Shown here one piece after another: positions 19,658-28,828 of a stretch of 64,000 nucleotides of DNA. Location: NCBI GenBank assembly GCA_016710235.1, contig JADJLG010000001.1, forward strand, positions 1,663,501-1,727,500, in the 5' to 3' direction. Each line of letters opens with the position of its first letter. Positions within the stretch are counted from its first letter, which is position 1. Made by a program: the position numbers and the translations under genes. The notes below the pieces were generated by a model. It was given only the letters and a program-made list of their open reading frames with translations, had not been told where the DNA came from and ran no database searches. This DNA is from Saprospiraceae bacterium (GTDB taxonomy: Bacteria; Bacteroidota; Bacteroidia; Chitinophagales; Saprospiraceae).

Positions 19658-21412
19658 TTAATGAACAATTTTTAAGCCGAGGGTTTCTACAAAATTTTGG
19701 AGCTTAGGATTTGTTTGCAGCATCGCATCGTATTTTTCCTGAGAGTTCCATATTTTTTTGGGTTTGTCCTCTCTTTCTGAAAGTTGAGGATCAATTTCAA
19801 TGGTAAGCTGAATATTGGCTTGATTGAAATACTTTCTTACACTCTCTTCGAGATTTAATTCTTGTCTGATGCTTTCTCTCGCTACCATACTTCCACATTT
19901 GATCAAGATAATGTTACCATTGAGTTGTAGTTTTACAGTATTCATATTGACACGAAGCAACTGAGAGTCCTGTTTGGATTTGAGTTGTTCCCAAAAATCA
20001 AGAAGTGAATCCAGATTCAATTCTTTTTGTTGGGTTTTTTTCTGAATATCTTCTTCGTTAATTTTTTTTCTTAGACTACCAATATCCATTAATTTTGGTA
20101 GAGCTGCAGCCGCGTTTTTCTTTTCTACAGGATTCGATTTTAATTCAACAACAGGTTTATTTGTTATACTAATTGTTGAATTTACTTCGGATATGTTTTC
20201 CGATGGTGTTGCATTGCTGGTATTATTTGATCTGATTTCCGGGAGTGATTCAGGAATTATATGCTCAGACTTTTTTTTTTCTAAGATAATATTTGTTTCT
20301 GTCGAAGTACCTTCAATTTTATACCTCATCGAACAGAGTTTAAGAAATAGTATTTCTATGTGCAACCTGCGGTTGTTTGCTCGGATTAAATTAATTTCCG
20401 ATTCATTGATCAAGTACAATGCATTTAACAAAAATGTTTCACTACATGCATCTGCTTGTTCTGCAAATTTTTGTTTGCGTGTGGCAATAGAATTCAATAA
20501 AGGATCAAGGCTGGCTTCCTTTGTGACAAATAAATTTCTCATGTGATTCGCAAGACCTTCAGTGATGACTTGAACATCAAAGCCATTGGCGATCAATTGG
20601 TCTAATAATATTAAAGCTCGGGTCCTGTTTTCTGTTAAAAATGCCTCAGTGATTTGGAAAAAGTTATCATCGTCCAGAATATTCAAGTTATTGAGTACAT
20701 CTTGTCGAGCAATATTCTTTCCTGAAAAATTGACTATACGGTCGAACATACTCAATGCATCACGCATCCCTCCGTCAGATTTTTGTGCGATGAGATATAA
20801 TGCATCTTCTGACGAAGTGATCTTTTCTTTATCACTAATCATTTGCAATTGTTGCACAATGACTTGATCACTTATCCGCTTGAAGTCGTAGATTTGACAA
20901 CGGCTAAGAATAGTAGGCAGTATTTTATGTTTCTCGGTCGTAGCCAGAATAAATTTCGCATAGGGCGGAGGTTCTTCCAATGTCTTGAGAAATGCATTAA
21001 AAGCTTGCTGACTCAGCATATGGACTTCATCTACAATATAGATCTTGAATTTTCCATATTGTGGTTGATAGCGCACGTGTTCGATTAATCCTCTGATATC
21101 TTCTACGCTGTTATTTGATGCGGCATCCAGTTCAAAAATATTGAAGGAAGTATTTTCTTGAAATGCAATACATGTTTTGCATTCATTGCAAGGTTCCCAA
21201 TCTGCTGTAGGATTTTCACAGTTGAGGACTCTAGCTAAAATTCTAGCGCATGTTGTTTTTCCAACACCTCTTGGACCACAAAATAAAAAAGCATGAGCTA
21301 CCTTTTCATTTTTCAATGCGTTCTTCAAAGTATTGGAAATGTGTTCCTGTCCCATCACATCAGCCCACCTGAGTGGCCTGTATTTTCTGGCAGAAACTAC
21401 AAATGGATCCAT
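19658..21412 (-). CDS. dnaX: DNA polymerase III subunit gamma/tau
   Basis: DnaX is the clamp-loader ATPase of the replicative polymerase. The AAA+ module shows FVVSARKYRPLRW, Walker A GPRGVGKTTCARILARVLNC, a four-cysteine zinc module (CENPTADWEPCNECKTC), Walker B/sensor IYIVDEVHMLSQQAFNAFLK, and ILSRCQIYDFKRI (SRC arginine finger). The C-terminal 230 or so residues are a low-complexity linker followed by a tau-like domain (LDFWEQLKSK). I start at the ATG at 21412 (584 residues), as MDPFVVSARKYRP agrees with family starts; 15 extra residues from 21457 look artefactual. Length is normal for the family in Bacteroidota. Confidence 0.95.
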   Translation of the reverse strand: MDPFVVSARKYRPLRWADVMGQEHISNTLKNALKNEKVAHAFLFCGPRGVGKTTCARILARVLNCENPTADWEPCNECKTCIAFQENTSFNIFELDAASNNSVEDIRGLIEHVRYQPQYGKFKIYIVDEVHMLSQQAFNAFLKTLEEPPPYAKFILATTEKHKILPTILSRCQIYDFKRISDQVIVQQLQMISDKEKITSSEDALYLIAQKSDGGMRDALSMFDRIVNFSGKNIARQDVLNNLNILDDDNFFQITEAFLTENRTRALILLDQLIANGFDVQVITEGLANHMRNLFVTKEASLDPLLNSIATRKQKFAEQADACSETFLLNALYLINESEINLIRANNRRLHIEILFLKLCSMRYKIEGTSTETNIILEKKKSEHIIPESLPEIRSNNTSNATPSENISEVNSTISITNKPVVELKSNPVEKKNAAAALPKLMDIGSLRKKINEEDIQKKTQQKELNLDSLLDFWEQLKSKQDSQLLRVNMNTVKLQLNGNIILIKCGSMVARESIRQELNLEESVRKYFNQANIQLTIEIDPQLSEREDKPKKIWNSQEKYDAMLQTNPKLQNFVETLGLKIVH

Positions 21413-21482
21413 AAATTTGGCAACTTTAAAGGCCCAAAAATACTTTGATTCAGCCAAAGAGTGGATACATTCTGTAAAATTG

Positions 21483-22640
21483 TCAAACGGATTGTCCCAT
21501 TTCCAAAGTTTCCAAGCCGTTTGAGACTATTAATTCAAAAATTCGGGGTTCCATACCAGTTGCCTTCTTATAAAAGTCCGAAATATCCTCAGTGTAGGAA
21601 CGGATATCATCTCGTCTCACCAGGTGCAGGGTACTCCCCCCAAATCCACCTCCCATCATACGAGCACCGGTGGCACGTGGATCGGTCTTGGCAAAACTCA
21701 CCAGGTAGTCCAGTTCAGCACAACTCACACAATATAAATCCTTTAATCCCGCATGTCCGGCTAAAAGTAACTGTCCGGCAGCTTCAGGATCTTGTCCCAA
21801 CAGAGCAGAGTCAAATTCTAAAACTCTCTGATTTTCTTCTACAACGTACTGCAGAAGCCTTTTTTCTATATCGTCCAATAAAGAGTAACAAGCTTGAAGG
21901 CAATCATTTTCAATATCCCGGATTGAAGACCATGTTGGATAGTGTAAGCTGATTTTTGAAACAATACTACGGCAAGCCCTACTACGGGAATTGTACTCCG
22001 AATCCACCAAGGTATGGTGCACCTTGGTATCCACAACGAGCCATTGATAATCTTTAAATTGAACATCTTTGTATTTAAAAGTCCAGTCTTGGCAATCAAT
22101 CAGTAAGGCCTGATCTTTTCTACCATTAAAAATGCTGATCTGGTCCATCATCCCGCCTTCAAGACCTGAATGTCTTTCACCTCTGATGGCAATATGCATC
22201 AAGTCCGATTTATTGATTTTGAGGTCCAAGAATTCATTTAGGACAAATGCGAAACCACAACTGATAGCAGAAGAAGATGACAACCCTGCACCGCTGGGCA
22301 AGTCAGCTCCAAATGAGACTTTTATCTTGGGGAGTTTGTCATTGATCAAATTCAGTTCTTTCAACACTCCATCAAAATAGACTAGCCAGTCTGGTATGAC
22401 GGATCTTTGATTTTGTATAAAGATTTGATTCCTGTCCAAAGCATGTATTGAGAATTTGGTATCCTCTTCCGCAAGAAAGTAGACGGCTTTGTCAATCGCG
22501 GCAGGGAAACACAAGCCTCGATTGTAGTCTGTATGCTCTCCAATGAGATTGATTCTCCCGGGAGACCTGACATAAAGCCATTTGCCCTGAGGTCTGGGAT
22601 TTAGTCGATATAAGTTAATAAAGGAGCTGCTGTCTTGCAT
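21483..22640 (-). CDS. galK: Galactokinase
   Basis: Galactokinase phosphorylates alpha-D-galactose to galactose-1-phosphate, the first committed step of the Leloir pathway. This 385-residue GHMP kinase has the signature RSPGRINLIGEHTDYNRG, the ATP-binding FGADLPSGAGLSSSSAI and the C-terminal GARMMGGGFGGST. The length is normal. It lies 70 bases upstream of dnaX on the same strand and could share its transcript, an unusual pairing. galT and galE are not in the window, so use in catabolism cannot be confirmed here. Confidence 0.94.
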   Translation of the reverse strand: MQDSSSFINLYRLNPRPQGKWLYVRSPGRINLIGEHTDYNRGLCFPAAIDKAVYFLAEEDTKFSIHALDRNQIFIQNQRSVIPDWLVYFDGVLKELNLINDKLPKIKVSFGADLPSGAGLSSSSAISCGFAFVLNEFLDLKINKSDLMHIAIRGERHSGLEGGMMDQISIFNGRKDQALLIDCQDWTFKYKDVQFKDYQWLVVDTKVHHTLVDSEYNSRSRACRSIVSKISLHYPTWSSIRDIENDCLQACYSLLDDIEKRLLQYVVEENQRVLEFDSALLGQDPEAAGQLLLAGHAGLKDLYCVSCAELDYLVSFAKTDPRATGARMMGGGFGGSTLHLVRRDDIRSYTEDISDFYKKATGMEPRIFELIVSNGLETLEMGQSV

Positions 22641-22644
22641 CTGC

Positions 22645-22652
22645 CAAAGCTA
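22645..22652 (-). promoter_or_regulatory. Bacteroidota -7 box (TAGCTTTG) for galK
   Basis: The minus strand reads TAGCTTTG immediately upstream (4 bases) of the galK ATG. It fits TAnnTTTG, and a very short leader would result. Confidence 0.45.
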
Positions 22653-22695
22653 AAATCAAATTCGAAAATAATGGGTGGAATTCGGAATGATGTGC

Positions 22696-22703
22696 TAAAT
22701 TTG
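22696..22703 (+). promoter_or_regulatory. Bacteroidota -7 box (TAAATTTG) for tRNA-Cys
   Basis: TAAATTTG fits TAnnTTTG and ends 15 bases before the mature tRNA 5' end. It diverges from the galK box. Confidence 0.5.
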
Positions 22704-22718
22704 CATCCCGTTTTAAAG

Positions 22719-22789
22719 GGTCGGATGGCCGAGTGGCTAGGCAGAGCTCTGCAAAAGCTCCTACAGCGGTTCGAATCCGCTTTCGACCT
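22719..22789 (+). tRNA. tRNA-Cys (GCA)
   Basis: The acceptor stem GGTCGGA/TTCGACC closes (one G-T pair), the anticodon stem GAGCT/AGCTC holds the loop CTGCAAA with anticodon GCA, and the T arm AGCGG-TTCGAAT-CCGCT is perfect. The 71-base length fits tRNA-Cys; CCA is not encoded. A terminator follows within 10 bases. Confidence 0.95.
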
Positions 22790-22796
22790 CTAGTAG

Positions 22797-22834
22797 AAAG
22801 ACCTCTTGCAAATCATTTTGGAAGAGGTCTTTTT
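22797..22834 (+). terminator. Intrinsic terminator after tRNA-Cys
   Basis: Perfect 11-bp arms AAAGACCTCTT (22797-22807) and AAGAGGTCTTT (22822-22832) around a 14-base loop, followed by TT and an AT-rich run. Confidence 0.8.
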
Positions 22835-22880
22835 ATTTGTCAGCGCAAGCATTTTCTGTTAATCAGCAAAATTTTGAAGC

Positions 22881-23345
22881 ATGTTGCCATCACTTTATAT
22901 TCAAAACGAAATTGAAATCAAATCTTCTGTAGAGGAGTGTTGGAAGTATTTGGTAGACCCTCAGAAAACCCCATTGTATATGTTTGGCTGTGCTGCTCTG
23001 AGTGATTGGAAAGTCGGTGATTCATTGAATTGGGAGGGCGAATATGAAGGAACCAAAATGATATTTGTCAAAGGAATTGTTGAAGCCATTGAGCCTCCTT
23101 TTCATTTGCAATATTCGGTGATTGATCCATTGAATCAGGAAATACCGGACATCCCGGATAACTATCTCCATGTCAGCTATTTGATCTCGGATTTGAAGAA
23201 TGGCAGTTGTCTTTTTCAGGTTAGGCAAGGCGATTATTCCGGCGTAGCCGAAGGAGAAAAAAGGTATCAAGAGGGATTAAATGGTGGATTGGGCTGGATG
23301 CCGATATTGGAAAAAATTAAGGAATGTGTAGAAAAGCAACTCTAA
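22881..23345 (+). CDS. SRPBCC / AHSA1-like domain protein
   Basis: This 154-residue protein has the single START-like fold of the SRPBCC superfamily (AHSA1/polyketide cyclase type): an N-terminal strand and helix (IEIKSSVEECWKYLVDP), a run of strands (DSLNWEGEYEG, MIFVKGIVEAIEPPFHLQYS, LHVSYLIS, GSCLFQVRQ), and a long C-terminal helix (GWMPILEKIKECVEKQL). Such domains bind hydrophobic ligands or client proteins; the ligand is not evident. It stands alone downstream of tRNA-Cys and its terminator. Confidence 0.8.
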   Translation: MLPSLYIQNEIEIKSSVEECWKYLVDPQKTPLYMFGCAALSDWKVGDSLNWEGEYEGTKMIFVKGIVEAIEPPFHLQYSVIDPLNQEIPDIPDNYLHVSYLISDLKNGSCLFQVRQGDYSGVAEGEKRYQEGLNGGLGWMPILEKIKECVEKQL

Positions 23346-23548
23346 AGGAATTAGAAAAAAATAACTGCTACAAATCAGAGTTATAGAAAATTGGAAGTAC
23401 TTATAATTTAGAATGGAGTAATCTCAGCCAAAGCTCGAACAGGTTTTTCATGGAAAAATGTGTTCAGATCAAATCCTAAGACATCTTTTTGTCAAAATCT
23501 TTTGTAGGACAAAGACAATACGCTTACTTTGCAAGACAAAACCAATCC

Positions 23549-23674
23549 ATGGAAATCAAAGAATTCAATAAAGGCAGTAAGGGTAGATGCTTTGTTTATT
23601 TCCTGATATTCATCATCTTGTTCGCCATCATGCTTATATATATATATCAGACAGGAAGGGTAACCAAGTTTTAA
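23549..23674 (+). CDS. Possible 41-residue single-span membrane peptide
   Basis: From the ATG at 23549 the frame encodes a short basic N-terminus (MEIKEFNKGSKGR), one strong hydrophobic segment (CFVYFLIFIILFAIMLIYIY) and a short tail. An upstream ATG at 23489 would add 20 poorly structured residues. The composition is plausible for a small membrane protein, but nothing else supports it. Confidence 0.35.
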   Translation: MEIKEFNKGSKGRCFVYFLIFIILFAIMLIYIYQTGRVTKF

Positions 23675-23692
23675 ATATCTGAAGAACCTTAC

Positions 23693-23911
23693 TTAATTGT
23701 CATCATCATTCTCAAATAAGAGAATGTTTGCAATTTCATATTGACCTTCTTTTACATAGAGATCTGCTCCTGGCATGGCCAGCCTGACAGCCTCCTGTTG
23801 TTTAGTCTTTTCCTGAACCATGGCTTCTATTCCATTTTTCAATAACTGGAGACGCTTGATTTCTGCCTTATACTTGTCTCCGAGTGACATAATTTTTTTC
23901 CATCCATTCAT
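23693..23911 (-). CDS. Small hypothetical coiled-coil protein
   Basis: This 72-residue frame (or 65 residues from the ATG at 23890) has a helical, charged N-terminal half (DKYKAEIKRLQLLKNGIEAM) and an acidic tail ENDDDN. Its 3' end converges on the small membrane-peptide frame. It is not a shadow of a larger gene, and the amino-acid composition is protein-like, but no family is recognised. Confidence 0.4.
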   Translation of the reverse strand: MNGWKKIMSLGDKYKAEIKRLQLLKNGIEAMVQEKTKQQEAVRLAMPGADLYVKEGQYEIANILLFENDDDN

Positions 23912-24090
23912 AACGAAAGTGTTTTATATAAGAACAAATTTATATATAATAATTTATTAATATGTAAGTCTTTGTAAAAATATTTTAACATATTTATTTT
24001 TATTATGTATATATAATTAATAATCAGATATATATAAAATCAAAAAAGAATTGCTCCACTCTGCCTACTTACTGTTTATTCTGACTTGAT

Positions 24091-24124
24091 TTTGATCCAT
24101 TAGCAAATGTTTTTTGTAATTTTG
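24091..24124 (+). promoter_or_regulatory. Bacteroidota promoter: TTTG (-33) and TAATTTTG (-7)
   Basis: TTTG at 24091-24094 and TAATTTTG at 24117-24124 are spaced 26 bases start-to-start, as in the Bacteroidota consensus. The start of transcription would fall near 24131, ahead of the ATG at 24158. Confidence 0.65.
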
Positions 24125-24157
24125 GCCATCAATCAAAATATTTACTAAAACCATCTT

Positions 24158-27100
24158 ATGATTTTTCACCGCTCAATATTCAATGTTTTATTGATTCTGA
24201 TTATCTCTAAATCTGCTTGTCTTTACGCGCAGCAAAATATCCTGTACAAAGAGCTGACTCGAAAAATTTCCGACAAACAAACATTTCAAGAGGTGGATCT
24301 TTTTTCGAGAACTTCCACCTTAACTGCCAGTCCTGTTGGCCAAGATCAATTGAAGTCAGGGTCGTCTTTTGTTTCTCTCCAATTGAATATGCAAGAGGTA
24401 CATCATTTGCTGTCTGAGAAACTCAATTTTATTCAGGTGGATGTCATGACACCGGACCGTAAATCATTGAGTCTTTATCTTGAGCGTCAGGAGGTTTTTG
24501 GAGAAGAATCCAGAATTCTAGATTCTGACCATAAAATCATAGGGGAAACATCAGGTGGAGTTTATTACAGGGGCGTTGCAATTGGCCTCCCTCAGAGTCT
24601 AGTGGCCCTGAGTATTTTTGAGGATCAATTGATAGGGGTTATAAGCCTTCCGGTATCTGGCAATTTAGTCCTCGGAAAATCTAAATCAAGCAGTTCAACA
24701 GAATTGTCGCTAAATGCTCATGTACTTTTTTATGAACGTGACTTGATTGCTAAAATGCCTTTTTCATGCGGAACTGAGGAGATTTCACAACTCAATGGAG
24801 AGCAACAGCTCTCCGTACAGGGAATTTCTCAACTTCCCGTTTACGATGTGCGATGTAGGAAAGTAAAAGTTCATCTTGAATGTGACTATAAACTTTATCA
24901 AGATCAAGCGAGAAGTGTAAATCAAGTCAAAAATTACATGACGGGTTTGTTCAATGTAGTAAAAACCCTTTATTATAATGAATACATCCAAATCGAAATT
25001 TCTGATATATTGGTTTGGACAAATCAGGATCCTTATCTCCATACCACTTTGGCCAATATTATTTACCATTATGCAGGTTATCGCAAAGACAACTTCACGG
25101 GTAATATCACTCAATTGATAAGTACATTCGAACCACAACAGCCTGGTGGTATCGCATTTGTCGGAACGATTTGTCAAAATTATAATGGACAATCCGGCCC
25201 CCATTCATTTGCATTTATCTACAACACCTATTCCAACTTCCCGACTTATTCCTGGAGTGTATATGTAATGGCTCATGAAATGGGTCACAATTATGGTTCC
25301 TGGCATACGCATAGTTGCGTTTGGGGAGTCAATAAAAATTCACAATTAGACAACTGTCAGCCGCCAGACCTTGGCTCTTGCGCGTCCGGTCCTGCACCCA
25401 CAGGTGGTGGCACGATCATGAGTTACTGTCATTTAACCAGTTATGGTATTAATTTCAGCAAAGGATTCGGGAAAGAACCAGGAGATTTATTGAGAAATTC
25501 AGTAAGTACCAGATCGTGCTTTGAAGACTTGGTTTCACCACAGACCAATAGGACTACGCTTTCCAAAGTATGGGAAGGGGACAACTTGTATTTAAATGCC
25601 GCGCCGAAGCTGGTGAGTTATTTGTACGATTGGTTTCATTATGATTATCCCATCCCTGGAGAAGATTCCAGCTCACTTAAAATAAATTATTCTGGTGTCT
25701 ATAAACTTGCGATGTCAAACCGATGCACCAATTTTAGTAAATCTGACTCCATTACAATCGCCGACTTTCAGGTGAACCTAGGTTGTCCTGTGCGAAAGGG
25801 TAAGCGAGACAGTGTTATCAGTACTCTAACCATGAATGCTGATGATGCTGAATCCAAAGACAGCTTAGTGTTTCCCGCTAACGCTTTCAATGCCATCCCA
25901 GCTGCTGCTCTGGATATACTTGTTGTGCTACGTACGAAAATAGCACCGATTGGTAGCTCTTGGACACAAAGTGTAACCATGGCTTACAATGCACCAATCG
26001 GTACAAATGTGAGCAATACAAATTATTATCCTAACGAATTTGAACAGTATTATTTCAGCGGCGTAAAAACGTATACAAGGATATTGGGTAGGTTTGACCC
26101 AAAAGGTAAATGGGTGTTTTTTGCAAGAGATCTGAGGCCGGAAGTGGGGATCGATGCCAAGGTGACCCAAGAGATTATACTTACATGGAGAATGCCGGAC
26201 ACTGTTGAGGTTTGCGATATTCCACTCTGCGAAGGACAGCCTAGAACATTTGACGCAGGGATCACAGGGGCACAGTATCGATGGTCAACAGGTGACACCA
26301 CTCAGCAAATTAGCACCAAAACGCAGGGACCGCTTGCTGTAACTGTGACCAAAAACGGTCGAACAAGCTCACACCAGATCCATGTTACCACTAAAACAAT
26401 TCACTATGATAATCCTCGAGTGATTTGTGCAAACGAAAAAGTCAAAGTTGGCAACCATGAATACAATCTGGGGGGAATTTATATAGATACTCTTTTGGAT
26501 AGAGATAATTGTGACAGCATCATTACTACAAGACTTACGGTCAAGCCCGTGTACCACACTTTTGACAGCTTGGAGTTGTGTTATGGAGATTTATTTTTGT
26601 CTCAACCTCTTTACAATGATACCACTGTGAATTCTAGCTTTACTTCTGATCAAAACTGTGATAGTCTGCACACTACTTTCATTCATGTCAATGCTGAGAT
26701 AAAAGGATCTGCATCTGTCCAGATCGCTTGTGATGATGAAGGTGCAAGTGTCAATTATTCATTATCTGGAGGTAGTGGAGGATTTACTTTTTTATGGCCT
26801 GATGGATTTGATCAGGCAAATAGAACTCAGGTTCACTCAGGGACTTATTTGATTGAAGTCGTGGATGCTGCTGCCTGTACCTGGTTGGATACATTGAAGG
26901 TGGCTAACTATGATTCTATTGGCATTACTGTGCTAATTCAAGACATTAAATGTGCCGGCAAGAATGATGGTAGAATTGAGCTCATTCCGGTTTCTGGAAC
27001 TCAACCATTTTTTATTAATTGGTCCAATGGGAATAATGCTCTGGTTAATGAAAGCCTTGGCCTTGGGAAGTATACCGTGTACATATCTGATCAAAATGGC

Positions 27101-27628
27101 TGCAAGTATGAAAATATCTTTGAAATACGGTCGCCAGGCTATATTTTCATTGATGTTCAAACCACGCCAAGTCAAGGTAATGATGGTTCGGCAAAAGCAA
27201 GTGTTAGCGGAGGAGTCCCACCATACAAATATCTCTGGTCCACACAAGATACTACAGACAAGATTAGTGGGTTGGCCCCGGGGGACTATTCAGTAAGCAT
27301 TATAGATGCAAATGGTTGCACGGGTATGTATTTTTTTAGTATAAACAGAAGCACCGGGATAGAGAATGTCCAAGACCACAAAGTGATGATTTATCCTAAT
27401 CCGGCATCCTCATTGATCTTTATTAAAGGGTGGAATGTCAAACCAACTTCTGTGGCCATTTATTCATCATTGGGCAAAAAAGTGGCGGAATTCAAGCAAC
27501 TTGAAATATCAGATAAATCTCAAGCATTAGAATTGCCATTAGTAAATATTACTGCAGGGATTTATTTTGTTGAGATACTTGAGGGCAATTCTAAGATTAT
27601 CAGGAAGCTTGTCATTGACAGATCATGA
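24158..27628 (+). CDS. Secreted zinc metalloprotease (reprolysin/M12-like) with SprB-like repeats and T9SS type A domain
   Basis: The 1156-residue protein starts with a signal peptide ending around LYAQQ. Residues about 30-220 form a propeptide-like region. The catalytic domain (about 225-460) has the metzincin motif HExxHxxGxxH at residues 373-383 (AHEMGHNYGSWHTHSC) and a downstream Met-turn candidate (GGTIMSYCH). Later segments are PKD/Ig-like, and two SprB-like repeats lie near residues 926-1060 (VLIQDIKCAGKNDGRIEL; GNDGSAKASVSGGVPPYKYL). The last 80 residues are a type A sorting domain (IYPNPASSLIFI, GIYFVEI, KLVIDRS). It is expected on the cell surface or released, where it would degrade extracellular protein; the substrate is unknown. 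Confidence 0.88.
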   Translation: MIFHRSIFNVLLILIISKSACLYAQQNILYKELTRKISDKQTFQEVDLFSRTSTLTASPVGQDQLKSGSSFVSLQLNMQEVHHLLSEKLNFIQVDVMTPDRKSLSLYLERQEVFGEESRILDSDHKIIGETSGGVYYRGVAIGLPQSLVALSIFEDQLIGVISLPVSGNLVLGKSKSSSSTELSLNAHVLFYERDLIAKMPFSCGTEEISQLNGEQQLSVQGISQLPVYDVRCRKVKVHLECDYKLYQDQARSVNQVKNYMTGLFNVVKTLYYNEYIQIEISDILVWTNQDPYLHTTLANIIYHYAGYRKDNFTGNITQLISTFEPQQPGGIAFVGTICQNYNGQSGPHSFAFIYNTYSNFPTYSWSVYVMAHEMGHNYGSWHTHSCVWGVNKNSQLDNCQPPDLGSCASGPAPTGGGTIMSYCHLTSYGINFSKGFGKEPGDLLRNSVSTRSCFEDLVSPQTNRTTLSKVWEGDNLYLNAAPKLVSYLYDWFHYDYPIPGEDSSSLKINYSGVYKLAMSNRCTNFSKSDSITIADFQVNLGCPVRKGKRDSVISTLTMNADDAESKDSLVFPANAFNAIPAAALDILVVLRTKIAPIGSSWTQSVTMAYNAPIGTNVSNTNYYPNEFEQYYFSGVKTYTRILGRFDPKGKWVFFARDLRPEVGIDAKVTQEIILTWRMPDTVEVCDIPLCEGQPRTFDAGITGAQYRWSTGDTTQQISTKTQGPLAVTVTKNGRTSSHQIHVTTKTIHYDNPRVICANEKVKVGNHEYNLGGIYIDTLLDRDNCDSIITTRLTVKPVYHTFDSLELCYGDLFLSQPLYNDTTVNSSFTSDQNCDSLHTTFIHVNAEIKGSASVQIACDDEGASVNYSLSGGSGGFTFLWPDGFDQANRTQVHSGTYLIEVVDAAACTWLDTLKVANYDSIGITVLIQDIKCAGKNDGRIELIPVSGTQPFFINWSNGNNALVNESLGLGKYTVYISDQNGCKYENIFEIRSPGYIFIDVQTTPSQGNDGSAKASVSGGVPPYKYLWSTQDTTDKISGLAPGDYSVSIIDANGCTGMYFFSINRSTGIENVQDHKVMIYPNPASSLIFIKGWNVKPTSVAIYSSLGKKVAEFKQLEISDKSQALELPLVNITAGIYFVEILEGNSKIIRKLVIDRS

Positions 27629-27754
27629 TTCTCAAAGGATGAAAGTCCCACTGTTGTCTTAACAATAATACATCGCAACAAATCTGATCTTTAATCAGCG
27701 GGCTGAGAAAAGCATGGCTTTACCGGATTTGTATTCTTCTTTGTTTGAAATAAA

Positions 27755-27785
27755 ATAGAAAAGCCCCGGAAATCATTCCGAGGCT
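27755..27785 (-). terminator. Intrinsic terminator after tRNA-Phe
   Basis: On the minus strand AGCCTCGGAA and TTCCGGGGCT pair (one T-G) around TGAT and are followed by TTTCTATTTT. It begins 7 bases past the tRNA 3' end. Confidence 0.8.
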
Positions 27786-27791
27786 ATGATG

Positions 27792-27864
27792 TGGTACCTC
27801 CAGGGATCGAACCAGGGACACCAGGATTTTCAGTCCTGTGCTCTACCAACTGAGCTAAGGTACC
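27792..27864 (-). tRNA. tRNA-Phe (GAA)
   Basis: Acceptor GGTACCT/AGGTACC is fully paired; the D arm GCTC-AGTTGGTA-GAGC is standard; the anticodon loop CTGAAAA gives GAA. The T stem CCTGG/CCTGG has a T-T clash at its middle pair (51-63), which is unusual. 73 bases, no encoded CCA. A terminator follows. Confidence 0.93.
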
Positions 27865-27958
27865 TTCCACAAACCTCCAGGCGAACCTGTCAGCTTGAAT
27901 TGGGGTGCAAATATAAAAAATTTTATATTACTTTTACCGCAGACACAAATTTTATACA

Positions 27959-28771
27959 ATGTTACTTGGACGCATGTTATTGGTGCCTTCTATATTGCTT
28001 TTGGCATTGAGCATATATTGGGGCATGGTACAAGAACATATGGACATCAGACTCATACTACCAGCCTGTTTGTTGGTGGTTGCACTCTTTGTTTTTCAAC
28101 ACAAAATCAATGATTATAGCTTGGGACGCTGGCCACCAAAACTCGATGAGGATGAGGAGCATTGGATGAGATCTTATGTTCATTTCTACAATAATTTGTC
28201 TGATTTCAGGAAAAAGGAGTTTGGCCAAAATCTAGGTCGTGTCTGTGCGCAAACGGATTTTATTGCAAAAGGAATGGAATCTATCCCCCAGGAGATCAAA
28301 ATGATGGTCATCGCCCCAATGATTTATATGCGACTTCATGAAAACCTTCAGATTTCTGAAAATTTTAAACGCGTAGCATTGTATTTGCATCCTTTTATAA
28401 CACCGGAACAGAACTATATCCATATTTCAGAGATCCATGATGAAGACGGATTGCTGATTTTCTCATTGGCAGAACTTCAGATTTCTTATAAAGATCCCTT
28501 AAGGTATTTTAACTCTGCTTTTTATGAATGGTCTCGTATTTTTTTTGGTATCAATCAACATTTGAAGCCTACAAATATGAGTGATGAATTCATATGGCAT
28601 TTTGTTGCCGGTCACACCAACATTGAAAAAGAAAGATTAGAAGCTTACATGGGCCAACCGGAAATAGATACGAGTTCGCTCCTGCTTTATACTTGTACAT
28701 ATTTTCAAGAGAATATTCCTGCTGATGTTGCAGCCTGGCACGCTCGCGTGAAAAAGTTTTTTTTCGTCTGA
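27959..28771 (+). CDS. MtfA-like (M90 peptidase family) membrane-anchored protein lacking HExxH
   Basis: The 270-residue protein has two N-terminal membrane segments (residues about 5-25 and 30-48), then a domain that follows the MtfA/M90 layout: HFYNNLSDFRKKEFGQNLGR, an IPQEIKMMVIAPMIYMRLHEN helix, LYLHPFITPEQN, and LISYKDPLRYFNSAFYEWSR where active members carry the HExxH zinc site. Here that place reads AFYEWSRIF, with no HExxH anywhere in the protein. It may be a degenerate, non-peptidase relative acting by binding. It overlaps no neighbour and is 3 bases ahead of the barrel gene, so the two are likely co-transcribed. Confidence 0.6.
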   Translation: MLLGRMLLVPSILLLALSIYWGMVQEHMDIRLILPACLLVVALFVFQHKINDYSLGRWPPKLDEDEEHWMRSYVHFYNNLSDFRKKEFGQNLGRVCAQTDFIAKGMESIPQEIKMMVIAPMIYMRLHENLQISENFKRVALYLHPFITPEQNYIHISEIHDEDGLLIFSLAELQISYKDPLRYFNSAFYEWSRIFFGINQHLKPTNMSDEFIWHFVAGHTNIEKERLEAYMGQPEIDTSSLLLYTCTYFQENIPADVAAWHARVKKFFFV

Positions 28772-28828
28772 TCTATGAGTTTTAAATTCAAGTTATCAGA
28801 ATTGTATCCTGTGAAAGCTATCTACAGA

